Shown here: one piece after another, positions 51,930-60,797 of the stretch
Layout of the letters: the number at the start of each line of letters is the position of its first letter
Numbering within the stretch: position 1 is the stretch's first letter
From: Sphingomonas morindae
GTDB lineage: Bacteria > Pseudomonadota > Alphaproteobacteria > Sphingomonadales > Sphingomonadaceae
Assembly: GCF_023822065.1 (NCBI RefSeq)
Contig: NZ_CP084931.1
Coordinates: 372,001 to 436,000 of the forward strand
Reading direction: 5' to 3'
Length of the DNA stretch: 64,000 nucleotides
The notes under the pieces: model-generated
Databases searched by the model: none
What the model was told of the DNA's origin: nothing
Seen by the model: only the letters and a program-made list of their open reading frames with translations
Position numbers and translations under genes: made by a program

Positions 51930-53315
51930 ATGACGCACGTCGCGCCAGAGGCCCGGGCGGCCTCCCCGCTCCCCGCCCCGGCGCCCGCCGGGGGCCACCC
52001 GCCGGGCCTTGCCGTGCTGGCGCTGACCGAGACATGGGAGCGTTTCTCCTTCTACGGCATGCAGGCGCTGCTGCTGCTCTACCTCGCCACCGAGCTGCTG
52101 CCGGCGCGGCAGGACGCGCGCGTGCTGGGGCTGGCGACGCTGCGCCGCGCGATCGGCGCGGTGGCGGGCCCGCTGCCCGACGCGGCGCTGGCGGCGCAGA
52201 TCTTCGGCCTCTATGCCGGGCTCGTCTATCTCACGCCGCTGGCGGGCGGGGCGATCGGCGACCGCTGGCTGGGGCGCCGCGCCACGGTGACGCTGGGCGC
52301 GCTGCTGATGGCGGCGGGGCATATGCTGCTGATCGCGCCCGCCGGCGTGCTGATCGGGCTGGGGCTGCTGATCCTCGGCTCGGGGTGCCTCAAGGGCAAT
52401 ATCGCCACCCAGCTGGGCGCGCTCTACCCGGCCGCCGATCCGCGCCGCGAGCGCGCCTTCCTGCTCTTCAACCTCGGCATCAACGCCGGCGCCTTTGCCG
52501 GCCCGCTGCTGTGCGGCGCGATCGCCGCCGCCGCCGGCAGCCATGCCGGCTTCGGCGCCGCCGGTGTCGCGATGCTGATCGGGCTGGCCGTCTACCGGCT
52601 CGGCGGCCGCGCGCTGCCGCCCGACGCGCCGCGCCGCCCCGCGCCGGCGCGGCGGCCGCCGATCGGCGCGGCGGGCGATGGCCGGCGCATCGCCGGGCTG
52701 ATCGCGCTGATGGCGCTCGCCCTGCTCTACAATATCCCGTTCGGCCAGGGCTATGCCATGCTGCCCCTGTGGGTGGCCGAGGCGGTGGACCGGCGCGTGG
52801 GCGGCCATGACGTGCCGATCGCCTGGTATCTGGCGAGCGACGGGCTGGTGACGATGGCGGCGACGCCGCTGGTGCTGGCGCTCGTGAAGGCGCAGGCGGC
52901 GCGGGGCCGCGCGCCGGGCGCCGCCGCGCGGATCGCGACCGGCTGCGCGCTGCTGGCGGCGGCCGATCTGCTGCTCACCGCGCTCGCCGCCGCGAGCGGC
53001 GGCGCGCACCGCCTCGGCGCCTTCTGGCCCTTCGGCTATTTCCTGCTCGCCTCGACCGGCTATCTGTTCGTCATGCCGGTGCTGCTGGCGGAGGTTTCAC
53101 GCGCGGCGCCGGCCCGCGCGACGGCGACGCTGATGGGGCTGGCCTATGCCGGCCTGTTCGTCGCCAATCTGGCGGCCGGCTGGCTGGCGCGATTCTATGC
53201 GCCGCTCGGCCCCGCGCGCTTCTGGGCGCTGCAGGCGGGGCTGGCGGCGGCGGGCGCGCTGATCGGCGGCGCCATGGCGCTGGCACGGCGGTATCGCCCG
53301 CGCCGCCCGGGCTGA
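51930..53315 (+). CDS. POT/PTR2-family proton-coupled oligopeptide transporter
   Basis: A 461-residue transporter with about 12-14 helices. The proton-coupling ExxERF-type motif is LTETWERFSFYGMQALLLLY, and the POT signature YLTPLAGGAIGDRWLGRRAT follows, with NLGINAGAFAGPLLCG (PTR2 motif). Family members import di- and tripeptides, nitrate or other substrates with protons. The ATG at 51930 has no strong ribosome-binding site; the frame is open further upstream. It is divergent from the HWE kinase gene. Confidence 0.87.
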   Translation: MTHVAPEARAASPLPAPAPAGGHPPGLAVLALTETWERFSFYGMQALLLLYLATELLPARQDARVLGLATLRRAIGAVAGPLPDAALAAQIFGLYAGLVYLTPLAGGAIGDRWLGRRATVTLGALLMAAGHMLLIAPAGVLIGLGLLILGSGCLKGNIATQLGALYPAADPRRERAFLLFNLGINAGAFAGPLLCGAIAAAAGSHAGFGAAGVAMLIGLAVYRLGGRALPPDAPRRPAPARRPPIGAAGDGRRIAGLIALMALALLYNIPFGQGYAMLPLWVAEAVDRRVGGHDVPIAWYLASDGLVTMAATPLVLALVKAQAARGRAPGAAARIATGCALLAAADLLLTALAAASGGAHRLGAFWPFGYFLLASTGYLFVMPVLLAEVSRAAPARATATLMGLAYAGLFVANLAAGWLARFYAPLGPARFWALQAGLAAAGALIGGAMALARRYRPRRPG

Positions 53316-53395
53316 GCACCCGGGACCACGGTCCGGCTTGCGGGCGGCGGCGGCGCTTGTCATGCACCCCCGCCAGGCATCGGGAGACGGACTAG

Positions 53396-54724
53396 GTGAT
53401 AGTGGGGGCGATCGGCGCGGCGATCGGGCTGCTGGTGCTGCTGGTGGTGGGGGTGCGCGCGCCGCCCTTCATCGCCTTCGTGCTCGCCGCGACGCTGGCG
53501 GCGCTGCTGCTCGGCATTCCCCCCGCCCATATTCCCGCCGCGATCGAGAAGGGCATTGGCGACATGATCGGCCCGATCGTGGTGCTGATCGTGCTGGGCG
53601 CGCTGTTCGGCCGGCTGATCGCCGACAGCGGCGCGGCGCGGCGCATCGCCGATGCGCTGATCGCCCTGTTCGGCCAGCCGCGCCTGCCGCTGGCGATGGC
53701 GGCGACGGGGCTGCTGGTGGGCATTCCGCTGTTCTACAATGTCGGCTTCGTGCTGATGGTGCCGCTGATCTTCTCGGTGGTGCGGCGCGCGGGGCTGCCC
53801 GCCGTCTATGTCGGAGTGCCGCTGCTCGCCGGGCTCTCGATCGCGCACGGCTTTCTCCCGCCCCATCCCTCGCCGACCGCGCTGGTCGCGCAATTCCATG
53901 CGGATTTCGGCCGGACGCTGATCCTGGGCCTGATCGTGGGGGTGCCGACGCTGGCGATCGCCGGACCGCTCTTCGCGATGACCCTTAAGCGGATCGCGCC
54001 CGCCGGGCCGGTGGCGGGGCTGACCGAGGCGGGCGGCGCGGCGGCCGAGGCCGAGGCGCGGCCGCTGCCGGGGCTGGTGGCGAGCTTCGCCTGCGCGCTG
54101 CTCCCGGTGGTGCTGATCGCGGGCGCGACCGCGCTGGCGGCGCTGCCGCTGGCGCCCGGCACCCAGGCGGCGATCGCCTTTCTCGGCCATCCGGACATTG
54201 TGCTGCTCGTCGCCATCCTCGTCGCCATGGCCGCGCTCGGCCCCGCCTCGGGCCTGTCGCTGGCGGCGATGATGGAGGGCTTCACCGCCGCGATCCGCGA
54301 CATCGCGCCGATCCTGCTGATCATCGCGGGCGCGGGCGCGCTCAAGGAGGTGCTGGTCGAGAGCGGCGCCGACAAGAGCCTGGCGGCGGGGCTGATCGGC
54401 CTGCCCGTCTCGCCGCTGCTGCTCGGCTGGCTGCTGGCCTGCGTGATCCGCGTCGCGCTCGGCTCGGCGACGGTGGCGGGGCTGACCGCCGCCGGGCTGA
54501 TCCAGCCGGCGCTGGCGGGCAGCGGCGTCGATCCCAGCCTGATGGTGCTGGCGATCGGCGCGGGCAGCCTGATGTGCAGCCATGTGAATGATTCGGGCTT
54601 CTGGATGTTCAAGGAATATTTCGGCCTCAGCCTGCGCGACACTTTCCGCTCCTGGTCGCTGATGGAGACGCTGGTCGGGCTGTTCGGGCTGGTGTTCGTG
54701 CTGCTGCTCTCGGCCTGGCTCTAG
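53396..54724 (+). CDS. GntP-family gluconate-type permease
   Basis: A 442-residue permease with many helices; typical GntP segments are GLLVGIPLFYNVGFVLMVPL, LSIAHGFLPPHPSPTALVAQ and SLMCSHVNDSGFWMFKEYFG. Family members import gluconate or related sugar acids with protons. It begins with a GTG at 53396, preceded by GGAGA. It ends with a stop that overlaps the convergent membrane-protein stop in a shared CTAG. The gene neighbours a POT transporter but no gluconate kinase. Confidence 0.9.
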   Translation: MIVGAIGAAIGLLVLLVVGVRAPPFIAFVLAATLAALLLGIPPAHIPAAIEKGIGDMIGPIVVLIVLGALFGRLIADSGAARRIADALIALFGQPRLPLAMAATGLLVGIPLFYNVGFVLMVPLIFSVVRRAGLPAVYVGVPLLAGLSIAHGFLPPHPSPTALVAQFHADFGRTLILGLIVGVPTLAIAGPLFAMTLKRIAPAGPVAGLTEAGGAAAEAEARPLPGLVASFACALLPVVLIAGATALAALPLAPGTQAAIAFLGHPDIVLLVAILVAMAALGPASGLSLAAMMEGFTAAIRDIAPILLIIAGAGALKEVLVESGADKSLAAGLIGLPVSPLLLGWLLACVIRVALGSATVAGLTAAGLIQPALAGSGVDPSLMVLAIGAGSLMCSHVNDSGFWMFKEYFGLSLRDTFRSWSLMETLVGLFGLVFVLLLSAWL

Positions 54725-55512
54725 AGGCGGGGCGCCGGCCTGGCCCAGGGCGGGGGCGGGAAGGCCAGCGGCGGCTGCGCCGCGCCGGGTGATCCGGCGG
54801 TGACCGCGCGGTAGAGGGCCGGCCCGAGCGGGCTGAAGCTGATCGCGTTGGCGGCCACCACCATCGCCAGCATCGCCCCGACGCCCCATCGCCAGGCGGG
54901 GTGGATACGGCCATGCGCGCGCGCGTCGTGGATCATGCCGGCGAGCGGGAAGAGCAGCGCCAGCCCGAACACCGCCTCGCCCGTAAAGGGGATCAGCAAG
55001 GGGCTGGGGATGAGCCTGCCGATCGCCGGCGCGAGCAGGATCGACATGCTGCAGAACATCAGCCGGCGGTGCCACAGCGTCCTGCGCCGCATCGCGATCG
55101 CCGCGGCGGCGAGCGCGGCGGACACATAGAGGGAGAGCGGGTTCATCACGGTGAAATAGGCGGGCTGGAAGAAGAAGGGCACGTGCAGCGTCCGGACCGA
55201 GACGATGGTGACATAGGTGCCCATGACCAGCATCGCGGGGATCCAGACGAGCGCGATCCAGCCGAGCCGCCGGTGCAGCGCGAGGCGATCGGAACCGGCG
55301 AGCAGAGTCTGCACCAGATAGAGAAGTGTCCAGCCGAAGAAGAAGAAGGCGTGGATATGGAGGAAGATGGGAACGCGGAAGCTCGACCGTCCCATGGCCA
55401 GCTGGAAGGAGAAGCCGGCGAAGACCAGCAGCGTCATGATGATCGCCGAGGCGACGAAGAAACGCTGTTCGCCGCGCCATGTCGATCGGTTTTCGAGCGC
55501 AATCGTTGCCAT
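54721..55512 (-). CDS. Polytopic membrane protein of unknown function
   Basis: A 263-residue protein with about six to seven hydrophobic helices, starting MATIALENRSTWRGEQRFFV. Histidine-containing helices HIHAFFFFGWTLLYLVQ and LHRRLGWIALVWIPAML, and MRRRTLWHRRLMFCSM, are a repeating arrangement often seen in haem- or metal-binding membrane proteins, but I recognise no named family. The start at 55512 (ATG) is preferred to a TTG at 55515. Its stop shares CTAG with the GntP gene stop. Confidence 0.65.
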   Translation of the reverse strand: MATIALENRSTWRGEQRFFVASAIIMTLLVFAGFSFQLAMGRSSFRVPIFLHIHAFFFFGWTLLYLVQTLLAGSDRLALHRRLGWIALVWIPAMLVMGTYVTIVSVRTLHVPFFFQPAYFTVMNPLSLYVSAALAAAAIAMRRRTLWHRRLMFCSMSILLAPAIGRLIPSPLLIPFTGEAVFGLALLFPLAGMIHDARAHGRIHPAWRWGVGAMLAMVVAANAISFSPLGPALYRAVTAGSPGAAQPPLAFPPPPWARPAPRL

Positions 55513-55663
55513 CAAACCAGCCCCCCGCTGATGGAGGGCGATGCATAGCAGTTTCTTGGCGGCCGGGCATCTGCTTTTGGCGCGCGCGGCGCCGGGACGT
55601 GCGGACTGTGTCGGCGCCGGCGAACGACTAGGGAGATGAGCGGGTTACGCCTTGCGCCCCGGT

Positions 55664-55981
55664 TCAGGCGGCGGCCGCGGCGGGAGGGGCGGCGGCGTAG
55701 GCGGCGAGGATGGCGTCGAGCAGGCCGGGGAAGCGGCGATCGAGATCGGCACGGCGCAGCGTGTTGACATGGCTGGTGCCGGCGGTGCGCGTATGGACCA
55801 GCCCGGCGCCGCGCAGCACGCGAAAATGGTGCGACATGCTCGATTTGGGGCGATCGCCGTTGAGCGCGGCGCAACTCGCCTCGCCCTCCGCGAGCTGCGC
55901 GACGATGGCGAGGCGCACCGGATCGCTGAGCGCCTGGAACAGGAGATCGAGCCCGACCGTCTCGATCGCGGGGTGCTGCAT
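55664..55981 (-). CDS. ArsR-family winged-helix repressor
   Basis: A 105-residue regulator with the ArsR fold: LLFQALSDPVRLAIVAQLAEG, then GEASCAALNGDRPKSSMSHHFRVLRGAGLVHTR, where the helix-turn-helix carries the KSSMSHHFRVL recognition region. It lacks a clear CxC metal motif, with one cysteine only, so it may respond to a small molecule rather than a metal. It faces the Old Yellow Enzyme gene across 107 bases, a standard arrangement in which the repressor controls a flavin reductase. The ATG at 55981 follows GAGG; a GTG nine bases upstream is the alternative. Confidence 0.85.
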   Translation of the reverse strand: MQHPAIETVGLDLLFQALSDPVRLAIVAQLAEGEASCAALNGDRPKSSMSHHFRVLRGAGLVHTRTAGTSHVNTLRRADLDRRFPGLLDAILAAYAAAPPAAAAA

Positions 55982-56088
55982 GGTCCTCACCCGCGCGGGC
56001 GTAGCACGGATCGCGCGGTCGCGCTATTGTACGGTGGTATTCGAACTATTAAACTGGTAGGACGCGCGTCGATCCCCAAGGAGGCTCC
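55982..56088. promoter_or_regulatory. Divergent promoter region of the ArsR and Old Yellow Enzyme genes
   Basis: Only 107 bases, with an AT-rich core around 56038-56058 (TATTCGAACTATTAAACTGG) where a promoter and an ArsR operator would be expected. TTCGAA is palindromic, but a full symmetric operator was not found by eye. The strong AAGGAGG at 56079-56085 serves the reductase. Confidence 0.35.
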
Positions 56089-57189
56089 ATGTCCGCCCTC
56101 TTCTCTTCCTACACGCTCAAATCCGTCACGCTGCGCAACCGCATCGCCGTCTCGCCCATGTGCCAATATATGGCCGAGGGAGACGGGCTGGTGAACGACT
56201 GGCACCGCGTCCATTACGAAGGCCTCGCGCGCGGCGGCGCCGGGCTGGTGGTGGTGGAGGCGACCGGCGTTTCGCCCGAGGGCCGCATCACCCCGGGCGA
56301 TCTCGGCCTGTGGACCGACGCGCAGGGCGCGGCGCTGCGGCCGATCGTCGCGGCGATCAAGCGCTGGGGCGCGGTGCCCGGCATCCAGATCGGCCATGCC
56401 GGACGCAAGGCCAGCGCCAACCGCCCCTGGGAGGGCGACGATCATATCCCCGAGGACGATCCCCGCGCCTGGCAGCCGATCGCCCCCTCCGCCCTGGCCT
56501 TTGGCGGTGGCCTGCCGCGCGTGCCCCGGGCCATGACCGAAGCGGATATTGCCCGCGTCCAGGCCGATTTCGTCGCCGCCGCCACGCGCGCGCGCGACGC
56601 CGGCTTTGAATGGCTGGTGCTGCACTTCGCCCATGGCTATCTGGCCCAGAGCTTCTGGTCCGACCATTCCAACCAGCGCGCGGACGGCTATGGCGGCAGC
56701 GCCGAGGCGCGGGGCCGCTTCCTGCGCGAGACGCTGGCGGCGGTGCGCGCGGTGTGGCCGCAGGACAAGCCGCTGACGGCGCGCTTCGGCGTGCTCGAGT
56801 TCGACGGGCGCGACGAGGCGCAGCTCGCCGAATCGATCGCGCTGCTGGGCGCGCTCAAGGCCGGCGGGCTCGACTTCATCGATGTCAGCATCGGCTTCTC
56901 GACGCCGCAGGCGACCATCCCCTGGGGCGCGCATTTCCTGGCGGACATCGCCGCGCGGGTGCGCCGCGAGACCGGCCTGCCCGGCGCCACCAGCTGGTAT
57001 ATCAGCGGCGCCGAGGAGGCCGAGCAGCTGATCGCGGAAGACCGGCTGGATCTGGTGATGCTCGGCCGGCCGCTGCTCGCCGATCCGCACTGGCCCTATG
57101 CCGCCGCGCGGACGCTGGGGCTGGAGGAGGCGGCGTGGACGCTGCCCGCGCCCTATGCCCATTGGCTGGCGCGCTATCGCACCGCCTGA
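56089..57189 (+). CDS. Old Yellow Enzyme family ene-reductase (YqjM/XenA class)
   Basis: A 366-residue NAD(P)H:flavin oxidoreductase. The thermophilic-like YqjM class is shown by the SPMCQY motif with Cys25, IQIGHAGRKAS with His103, and the substrate-binding H-x-x-H in LVLHFAHGYLAQSF (His179 and His182). FMN-binding IGFSTPQATIPWG and VMLGRPLLADPHW (glycine-rich phosphate loop) follow. It reduces alpha,beta-unsaturated carbonyls, nitro-compounds or quinones. A very good AAGGAGG precedes the ATG. Probably repressed by the divergent ArsR regulator. Confidence 0.93.
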   Translation: MSALFSSYTLKSVTLRNRIAVSPMCQYMAEGDGLVNDWHRVHYEGLARGGAGLVVVEATGVSPEGRITPGDLGLWTDAQGAALRPIVAAIKRWGAVPGIQIGHAGRKASANRPWEGDDHIPEDDPRAWQPIAPSALAFGGGLPRVPRAMTEADIARVQADFVAAATRARDAGFEWLVLHFAHGYLAQSFWSDHSNQRADGYGGSAEARGRFLRETLAAVRAVWPQDKPLTARFGVLEFDGRDEAQLAESIALLGALKAGGLDFIDVSIGFSTPQATIPWGAHFLADIAARVRRETGLPGATSWYISGAEEAEQLIAEDRLDLVMLGRPLLADPHWPYAAARTLGLEEAAWTLPAPYAHWLARYRTA

Positions 57190-57198
57190 GCCCGGCGG

Positions 57199-57387
57199 TC
57201 AGCGCCCGGGGCGCGGCGGCGGGCCCTCCACCTGCGCCGCCGCCGGGCGCGGGCCGGGCGCCGCCGTCGCCGCCGCCGCCGGCCGGACAGGGGGGCGTCC
57301 ACCCTCGCCGGCGCGCGCGCCGCGCCGCTGCAAAAGCTCGCGACGCATCCGATCCTCGGTTGCGGTGTCGTGCTGGTTCAAGCGCAT
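57199..57387 (-). CDS. Small Arg/Pro/Ala-rich ORF, possibly a gene
   Basis: A 62-residue frame: MRLNQHDTATEDRMRRELLQ, then an Arg/Gly- and Pro/Ala-rich tail. The start at 57387 is preceded by GGAG with six bases spacing. The tail is low-complexity and may be a GC-driven open frame; the first 25 residues look more like a real protein. It lies in the gap between the reductase and lactonase genes, with no homologue recognised. Confidence 0.35.
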   Translation of the reverse strand: MRLNQHDTATEDRMRRELLQRRGARAGEGGRPPVRPAAAATAAPGPRPAAAQVEGPPPRPGR

Positions 57388-57518
57388 GATCGTCTCCATC
57401 GACAGGCCCGGAGGCTGGGCTCGCGGCGCGGGAGTCGCACTCACCTAGGTCAGGCGCAGGGCGCTGGCCTCGTCGCCCCGGCCATGGCATGAGGCCAGCC
57501 GAGTTCGGGGAGAATGGA

Positions 57519-58562
57519 ATGGCGCATCAAGGACTTGACCGGCGGTCGCTGATCGCCGCCGCGGCCGCTTCGGCGCTGCTGCCGGGCGCCGCCACGGTGC
57601 GCGCCGCCGCCCCCGCCGCCGCGACGCGGCCCCGCATCCGCCGCCTCGCCGCCGGGCTCGACCGCATCCTCGCCGCCGACGCGCCGGTGACGCTGGTGAT
57701 GGACAAGATCGCCTGGGCCGAGGGGCCGCTCTGGATCGACGAGGCGGGCGCGCTGCTTCTCTCCGATCCGCCCGCCAACATCCTGCGGCGCTGGCGGCCG
57801 GGCGGCGGCGTCGAGATCCTGCTCCAGCCCTCGGGCGCCGGCGGCACCGATCCCACGCTGGTGCGCGAGCCCGGATCGAACGGGCTGGCGCGCGACGCCG
57901 CCGGACGGCTGCTGATCGCCAATAGCGGCGGCCGCTCGGTGGACCGGATCGCGATCGACGGGCGTGGCCCGCGCACCGTGCTGGTGGATCGCTACCAGGG
58001 CCGGCGCTTCAACAGCCCCAACGACATCGCGGTCGCGCGCGACGGCGCGCTCTATTTCACCGATCCGCCCTATGGCTTTGTCGATCCGGACCATTCGCCG
58101 CTGCGCGAACTGGCGTGGAACGGCGTCTACCGCTGGCGCGCGGGCGGCGAGGCGGTGCTGATCGACAAGGCGCTGACCCGGCCCAACGGGATCGGCCTCT
58201 CGCCCGACCAGACGCGTCTCTATGTCTCGGTGTCGGATGCGGCGGCGCCGCGGCTGATGGTGTATACGCTGGATGCGCGCGGCGGCGCGGGCGACCGGCG
58301 CGTGCTGGTGGCCGAGGCGGCGATGCCCGGACGCGGCGGCCCGGGCCTGCCCGACGGCCTCAAGGTGGCGCGCGACGGCACGCTGTTCTGCGCCATGCCG
58401 GGCGGCCTCACCATCCTCAGCCCCGAGGGCGAGCCGCTGGGGATCATCGCGCATGACCGCGCCATCGCCAATTGCGCGATCGGCGAGATGGGCCGCGCGC
58501 TGTTTCTGGCCGCCTCGGACAGCGTGTTCCGCGTGCCGCTGGCGCCCGGCTATCGCGGCTGA
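57519..58562 (+). CDS. Exported SMP-30/gluconolactonase-like lactonase
   Basis: A 347-residue six-bladed propeller of the SMP-30/gluconolactonase/LRE family: AEGPLWIDEAGALLLSDPPA (strand with the first metal-ligand Glu), FNSPNDIAVARDGALYFTDP with the N/D ligands, TRPNGIGLSPDQTRLYVSVS and LPDGLKVARDGTLFCA. The calcium/zinc ligands Glu, Asn and Asp expected in the family are present. A twin-arginine-like start (LDRRSLIAAAAASALLPGAA) indicates periplasmic location. It hydrolyses aldonolactones or related lactones. It is 59 bases upstream of the acetylesterase gene and probably co-transcribed. The ATG at 57519 follows GGGGAGA. Confidence 0.88.
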   Translation: MAHQGLDRRSLIAAAAASALLPGAATVRAAAPAAATRPRIRRLAAGLDRILAADAPVTLVMDKIAWAEGPLWIDEAGALLLSDPPANILRRWRPGGGVEILLQPSGAGGTDPTLVREPGSNGLARDAAGRLLIANSGGRSVDRIAIDGRGPRTVLVDRYQGRRFNSPNDIAVARDGALYFTDPPYGFVDPDHSPLRELAWNGVYRWRAGGEAVLIDKALTRPNGIGLSPDQTRLYVSVSDAAAPRLMVYTLDARGGAGDRRVLVAEAAMPGRGGPGLPDGLKVARDGTLFCAMPGGLTILSPEGEPLGIIAHDRAIANCAIGEMGRALFLAASDSVFRVPLAPGYRG

Positions 58563-58621
58563 GCCTTGCGCGGGGCGCTGGCGCGGCTAGCGTCTGCAAG
58601 AACAAATCTTTGGGAGGACGC

Positions 58622-60145
58622 ATGAAATTCGGCCTGTTCACGGCGCTGGCGGCAGCGCTTTCGGCGCCTGCGGCGGCCGAGCTGCGCGTGCCGCATCTCT
58701 TTTCCGATCATGCCGTGCTGCAGCGCGACCGGCCCCTCCATGTCTGGGGCTGGGCGACGCCGGGCGCGCAGGTGACGGTTTCGCTCCACACGCAGCAGAG
58801 CCGCGCCACCGCCGACCGGCTGGGCCGCTGGGACGGCTGGCTGATGCCCGAGCCCGCCGGCGGCCCCTATGACCTCACCATCACCGGCGACGGCGCCGAG
58901 GGCAGCCGCCATTTCGCCGACATCATGATCGGCGATGTGTGGTTCGCCTCGGGCCAGTCCAACATGGAGATGCCGCTGGCCGGCTTTCCGCCCTCGGCCC
59001 ATGTCGCCCATGCGGCGGAGGAAATCGCCCATGCCGGCAATCCGCGCATCCGGCTGCTGCGGATCGATCATCGCAGCAGCCCCTTCCCGCTCGACGATAT
59101 CGAGGCGGGCTGGACGCCAAGCACGCCGGACACGGCCAAGAGCTTTTCCGCGATCGGCTATTTCTTCGCCCGCGAGATCGCGGCGCGCGAGCATGTGACG
59201 GTGGGCGTGATCGATTCCGCCTGGGGCGGCACGCCGGCGGACAGCTGGGTCTCGATGGAGGCCTTCGGCGCCGATCCGCGCCTGCTCCCCGCCTTCGCCG
59301 CCCGCGCGCGGCTTGCCGAGGACGAGACGCGCAAGGACGCGCTGCTCGCCGCCGAGGCGCGCGAGGACGCCGCCGCGCGCCAGGCCGGCCGCCCGGTGCC
59401 CGCGCATGACTGGCATCCGCCGCAGGAAAGCTGGACGCCGGCCGGCCTGTACAACGCCATGGTCGCGCCCTTCACCGGCTATCAGATCAAGGGCGTGCTC
59501 TGGTATCAGGGCGAGACCAACAGCAAGGTCGACCGCGCGCCCTTCTATGCCGATCTGTTCCAGGGGCTGATCACCGACTGGCGCCATGGCTTCGGCCAGG
59601 GCGATTTCCCCTTCCTGTTCGCGCAAATCTCCAGCTTCGATTCGCCGCGCGAGAATTGGGGCATGGTGCGCGACGCGCAGCGCCGCGCGCTCGGCCTCGC
59701 CAACACCGCCATGGCGGTGACGACCGATGTCGGCGATCCCACCAATGTCCATCCCAGCGACAAGCAGACCGTGGCCGCGCGGCTGGCGCGCGCCGCGCGC
59801 GGCCTCGCTTATGGCGAGGCGATCGCCTACCAGCCGCCGCTCTATCGCCAGCTGAGCGGGGTGCCGGGCGGGCTGCGCGTGTGGTTCGACCATGGCGAGG
59901 GGCTGACCAGCCGGGGCGCCCCCGTGACGGGCTTCGAGATCGCCGGCGCCGACCATCGCTTCGTGCCCGCCACCGCCCGGATCGAGAAGGACAGCGTGGT
60001 GGTGACGGGCGCCGTCCCCGAGCCCGTCTATGTCCGGTACAATTGGAGCAATGTGACGCCGGGCGCGCTCTACAACGCCGCCGGCCTGCCCGCCTCCACC
60101 TTCACCTCCGAGGAGCGGATCGCCGGCCATCTCGCTTTTCCATGA
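58622..60145 (+). CDS. Secreted SASA-domain acetylesterase (sialate O-acetylesterase type)
   Basis: A 507-residue exported SGNH-like esterase. Signal peptide MKFGLFTALAAALSAPAAA. The nucleophile is in VWFASGQSNMEM (Ser113), GVIDSAWGGTPADSWVS and VLWYQGETN are the next blocks, and TTDVGDPTNVHPSDK holds the Asp372/His377 pair. The C-terminal ~110 residues are a beta domain (FDHGEGLTSRGAPVTGFEIA). The architecture matches sialate O-acetylesterase / polysaccharide acetylesterases, some of which work on acetylated xyloglucan or xylan in TBDR loci of xanthomonads. It likely deacetylates a plant polysaccharide before uptake. The ATG at 58622 follows GGGAGGA. The sigma factor module starts 64 bases downstream. 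Confidence 0.88.
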   Translation: MKFGLFTALAAALSAPAAAELRVPHLFSDHAVLQRDRPLHVWGWATPGAQVTVSLHTQQSRATADRLGRWDGWLMPEPAGGPYDLTITGDGAEGSRHFADIMIGDVWFASGQSNMEMPLAGFPPSAHVAHAAEEIAHAGNPRIRLLRIDHRSSPFPLDDIEAGWTPSTPDTAKSFSAIGYFFAREIAAREHVTVGVIDSAWGGTPADSWVSMEAFGADPRLLPAFAARARLAEDETRKDALLAAEAREDAAARQAGRPVPAHDWHPPQESWTPAGLYNAMVAPFTGYQIKGVLWYQGETNSKVDRAPFYADLFQGLITDWRHGFGQGDFPFLFAQISSFDSPRENWGMVRDAQRRALGLANTAMAVTTDVGDPTNVHPSDKQTVAARLARAARGLAYGEAIAYQPPLYRQLSGVPGGLRVWFDHGEGLTSRGAPVTGFEIAGADHRFVPATARIEKDSVVVTGAVPEPVYVRYNWSNVTPGALYNAAGLPASTFTSEERIAGHLAFP

Positions 60146-60164
60146 CCGCGCGCCGCCGCCTGGG

Positions 60165-60191
60165 TGACGGAAAAGTCTTTCCGGTGCATCT
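60165..60191 (+). promoter_or_regulatory. Bipartite ECF-type promoter candidate upstream of the sigma gene
   Basis: TGACGGAA (60165-60172), 13 bases, GCATCT (60186-60191). The same two boxes with the same 13-base spacer recur upstream of the STN-TBDR. The sequence between them is not the same in the two copies. The GGAA core is typical of ECF -35 elements. A predicted start would leave a leader of about 10-15 bases before the ATG. The first box also overlaps a perfect palindrome CGGAAA-AGTC-TTTCCG (60168-60183), which is absent in the other copy. Confidence 0.6.
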
Positions 60192-60209
60192 GCTTGGCCA
60201 GAGGTGTGG

Positions 60210-60797
60210 ATGGACGCGAACAAGCGGTTGATCGGCTGGGTGGGGCGGCATGTGCTGCCCCATGAACGCGAGCTGCGCGGCTGGCTGCGCGCCGCCTTCC
60301 CCCAGGCCGATATCGACGATGTGGTGCAGGAGGCCTATTGCCGCCTCGCCGCGCTCGACGCGGTCGATCATATCGACGATCCGCGCCGCTATTTCTTCCG
60401 CACCGCGCGCAACGTGGTGCTGGAGCAGGTGCGCCGCACGCGCGTGGTGGCGATCGACACGGCGAGCGGCCTCGCCGAGTTCGAGACCGCGCTGGCCGAG
60501 GACAGCGTCTCGCCCGAGCGGATCGTCGCCGGCCGGCGCGCGCTCGCCCGGGTCGAGGCGCTGATCGCCGGCCTGCCCGACCGCGCGCGCCAGATCCTGC
60601 GCTGGCGCAAGATCGACGGCCTCGCCCAGCGCGAGATCGCCGAGCGGCTGGGGCTGACCGAGCATGTCGTCGAGAATGAGGTGGCGCGCGGGCTGCGGCG
60701 CGTGCTCGACGCGATGACCGCCGAGGAACGCGCCGAGCTGCCGCGCCGCACCCGCCGCCGTCCCGCCCGCCCCCAGCTGCGAGAGCATCATGATTGA
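60210..60797 (+). CDS. FecI-like ECF sigma factor
   Basis: A 195-residue ECF sigma factor of the FecI type. Region 2 is at about 15-85 (PQADIDDVVQEAYCRLAAL, YFFRTARNVVLEQVRRTR), region 4 at about 115-170 (LIAGLPDRARQILRWRKIDG, then the helix-turn-helix LAQREIAERLGLTEHVVENE). It directs transcription of the TBDR and its own operon when the TBDR-FecR signal is received. The ATG at 60210 follows AGAGGTG closely; a GTG at 60204 is the alternative. The stop overlaps the FecR start by eight bases, so translation is coupled. Confidence 0.9.
   Translation: MDANKRLIGWVGRHVLPHERELRGWLRAAFPQADIDDVVQEAYCRLAALDAVDHIDDPRRYFFRTARNVVLEQVRRTRVVAIDTASGLAEFETALAEDSVSPERIVAGRRALARVEALIAGLPDRARQILRWRKIDGLAQREIAERLGLTEHVVENEVARGLRRVLDAMTAEERAELPRRTRRRPARPQLREHHD

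Noticed and set aside
53360-55570. A 736-codon minus-strand frame opposite the GntP gene
   Set aside because: The GntP permease on the plus strand has the typical motifs. The minus frame is a Gln/Arg/His-rich shadow.
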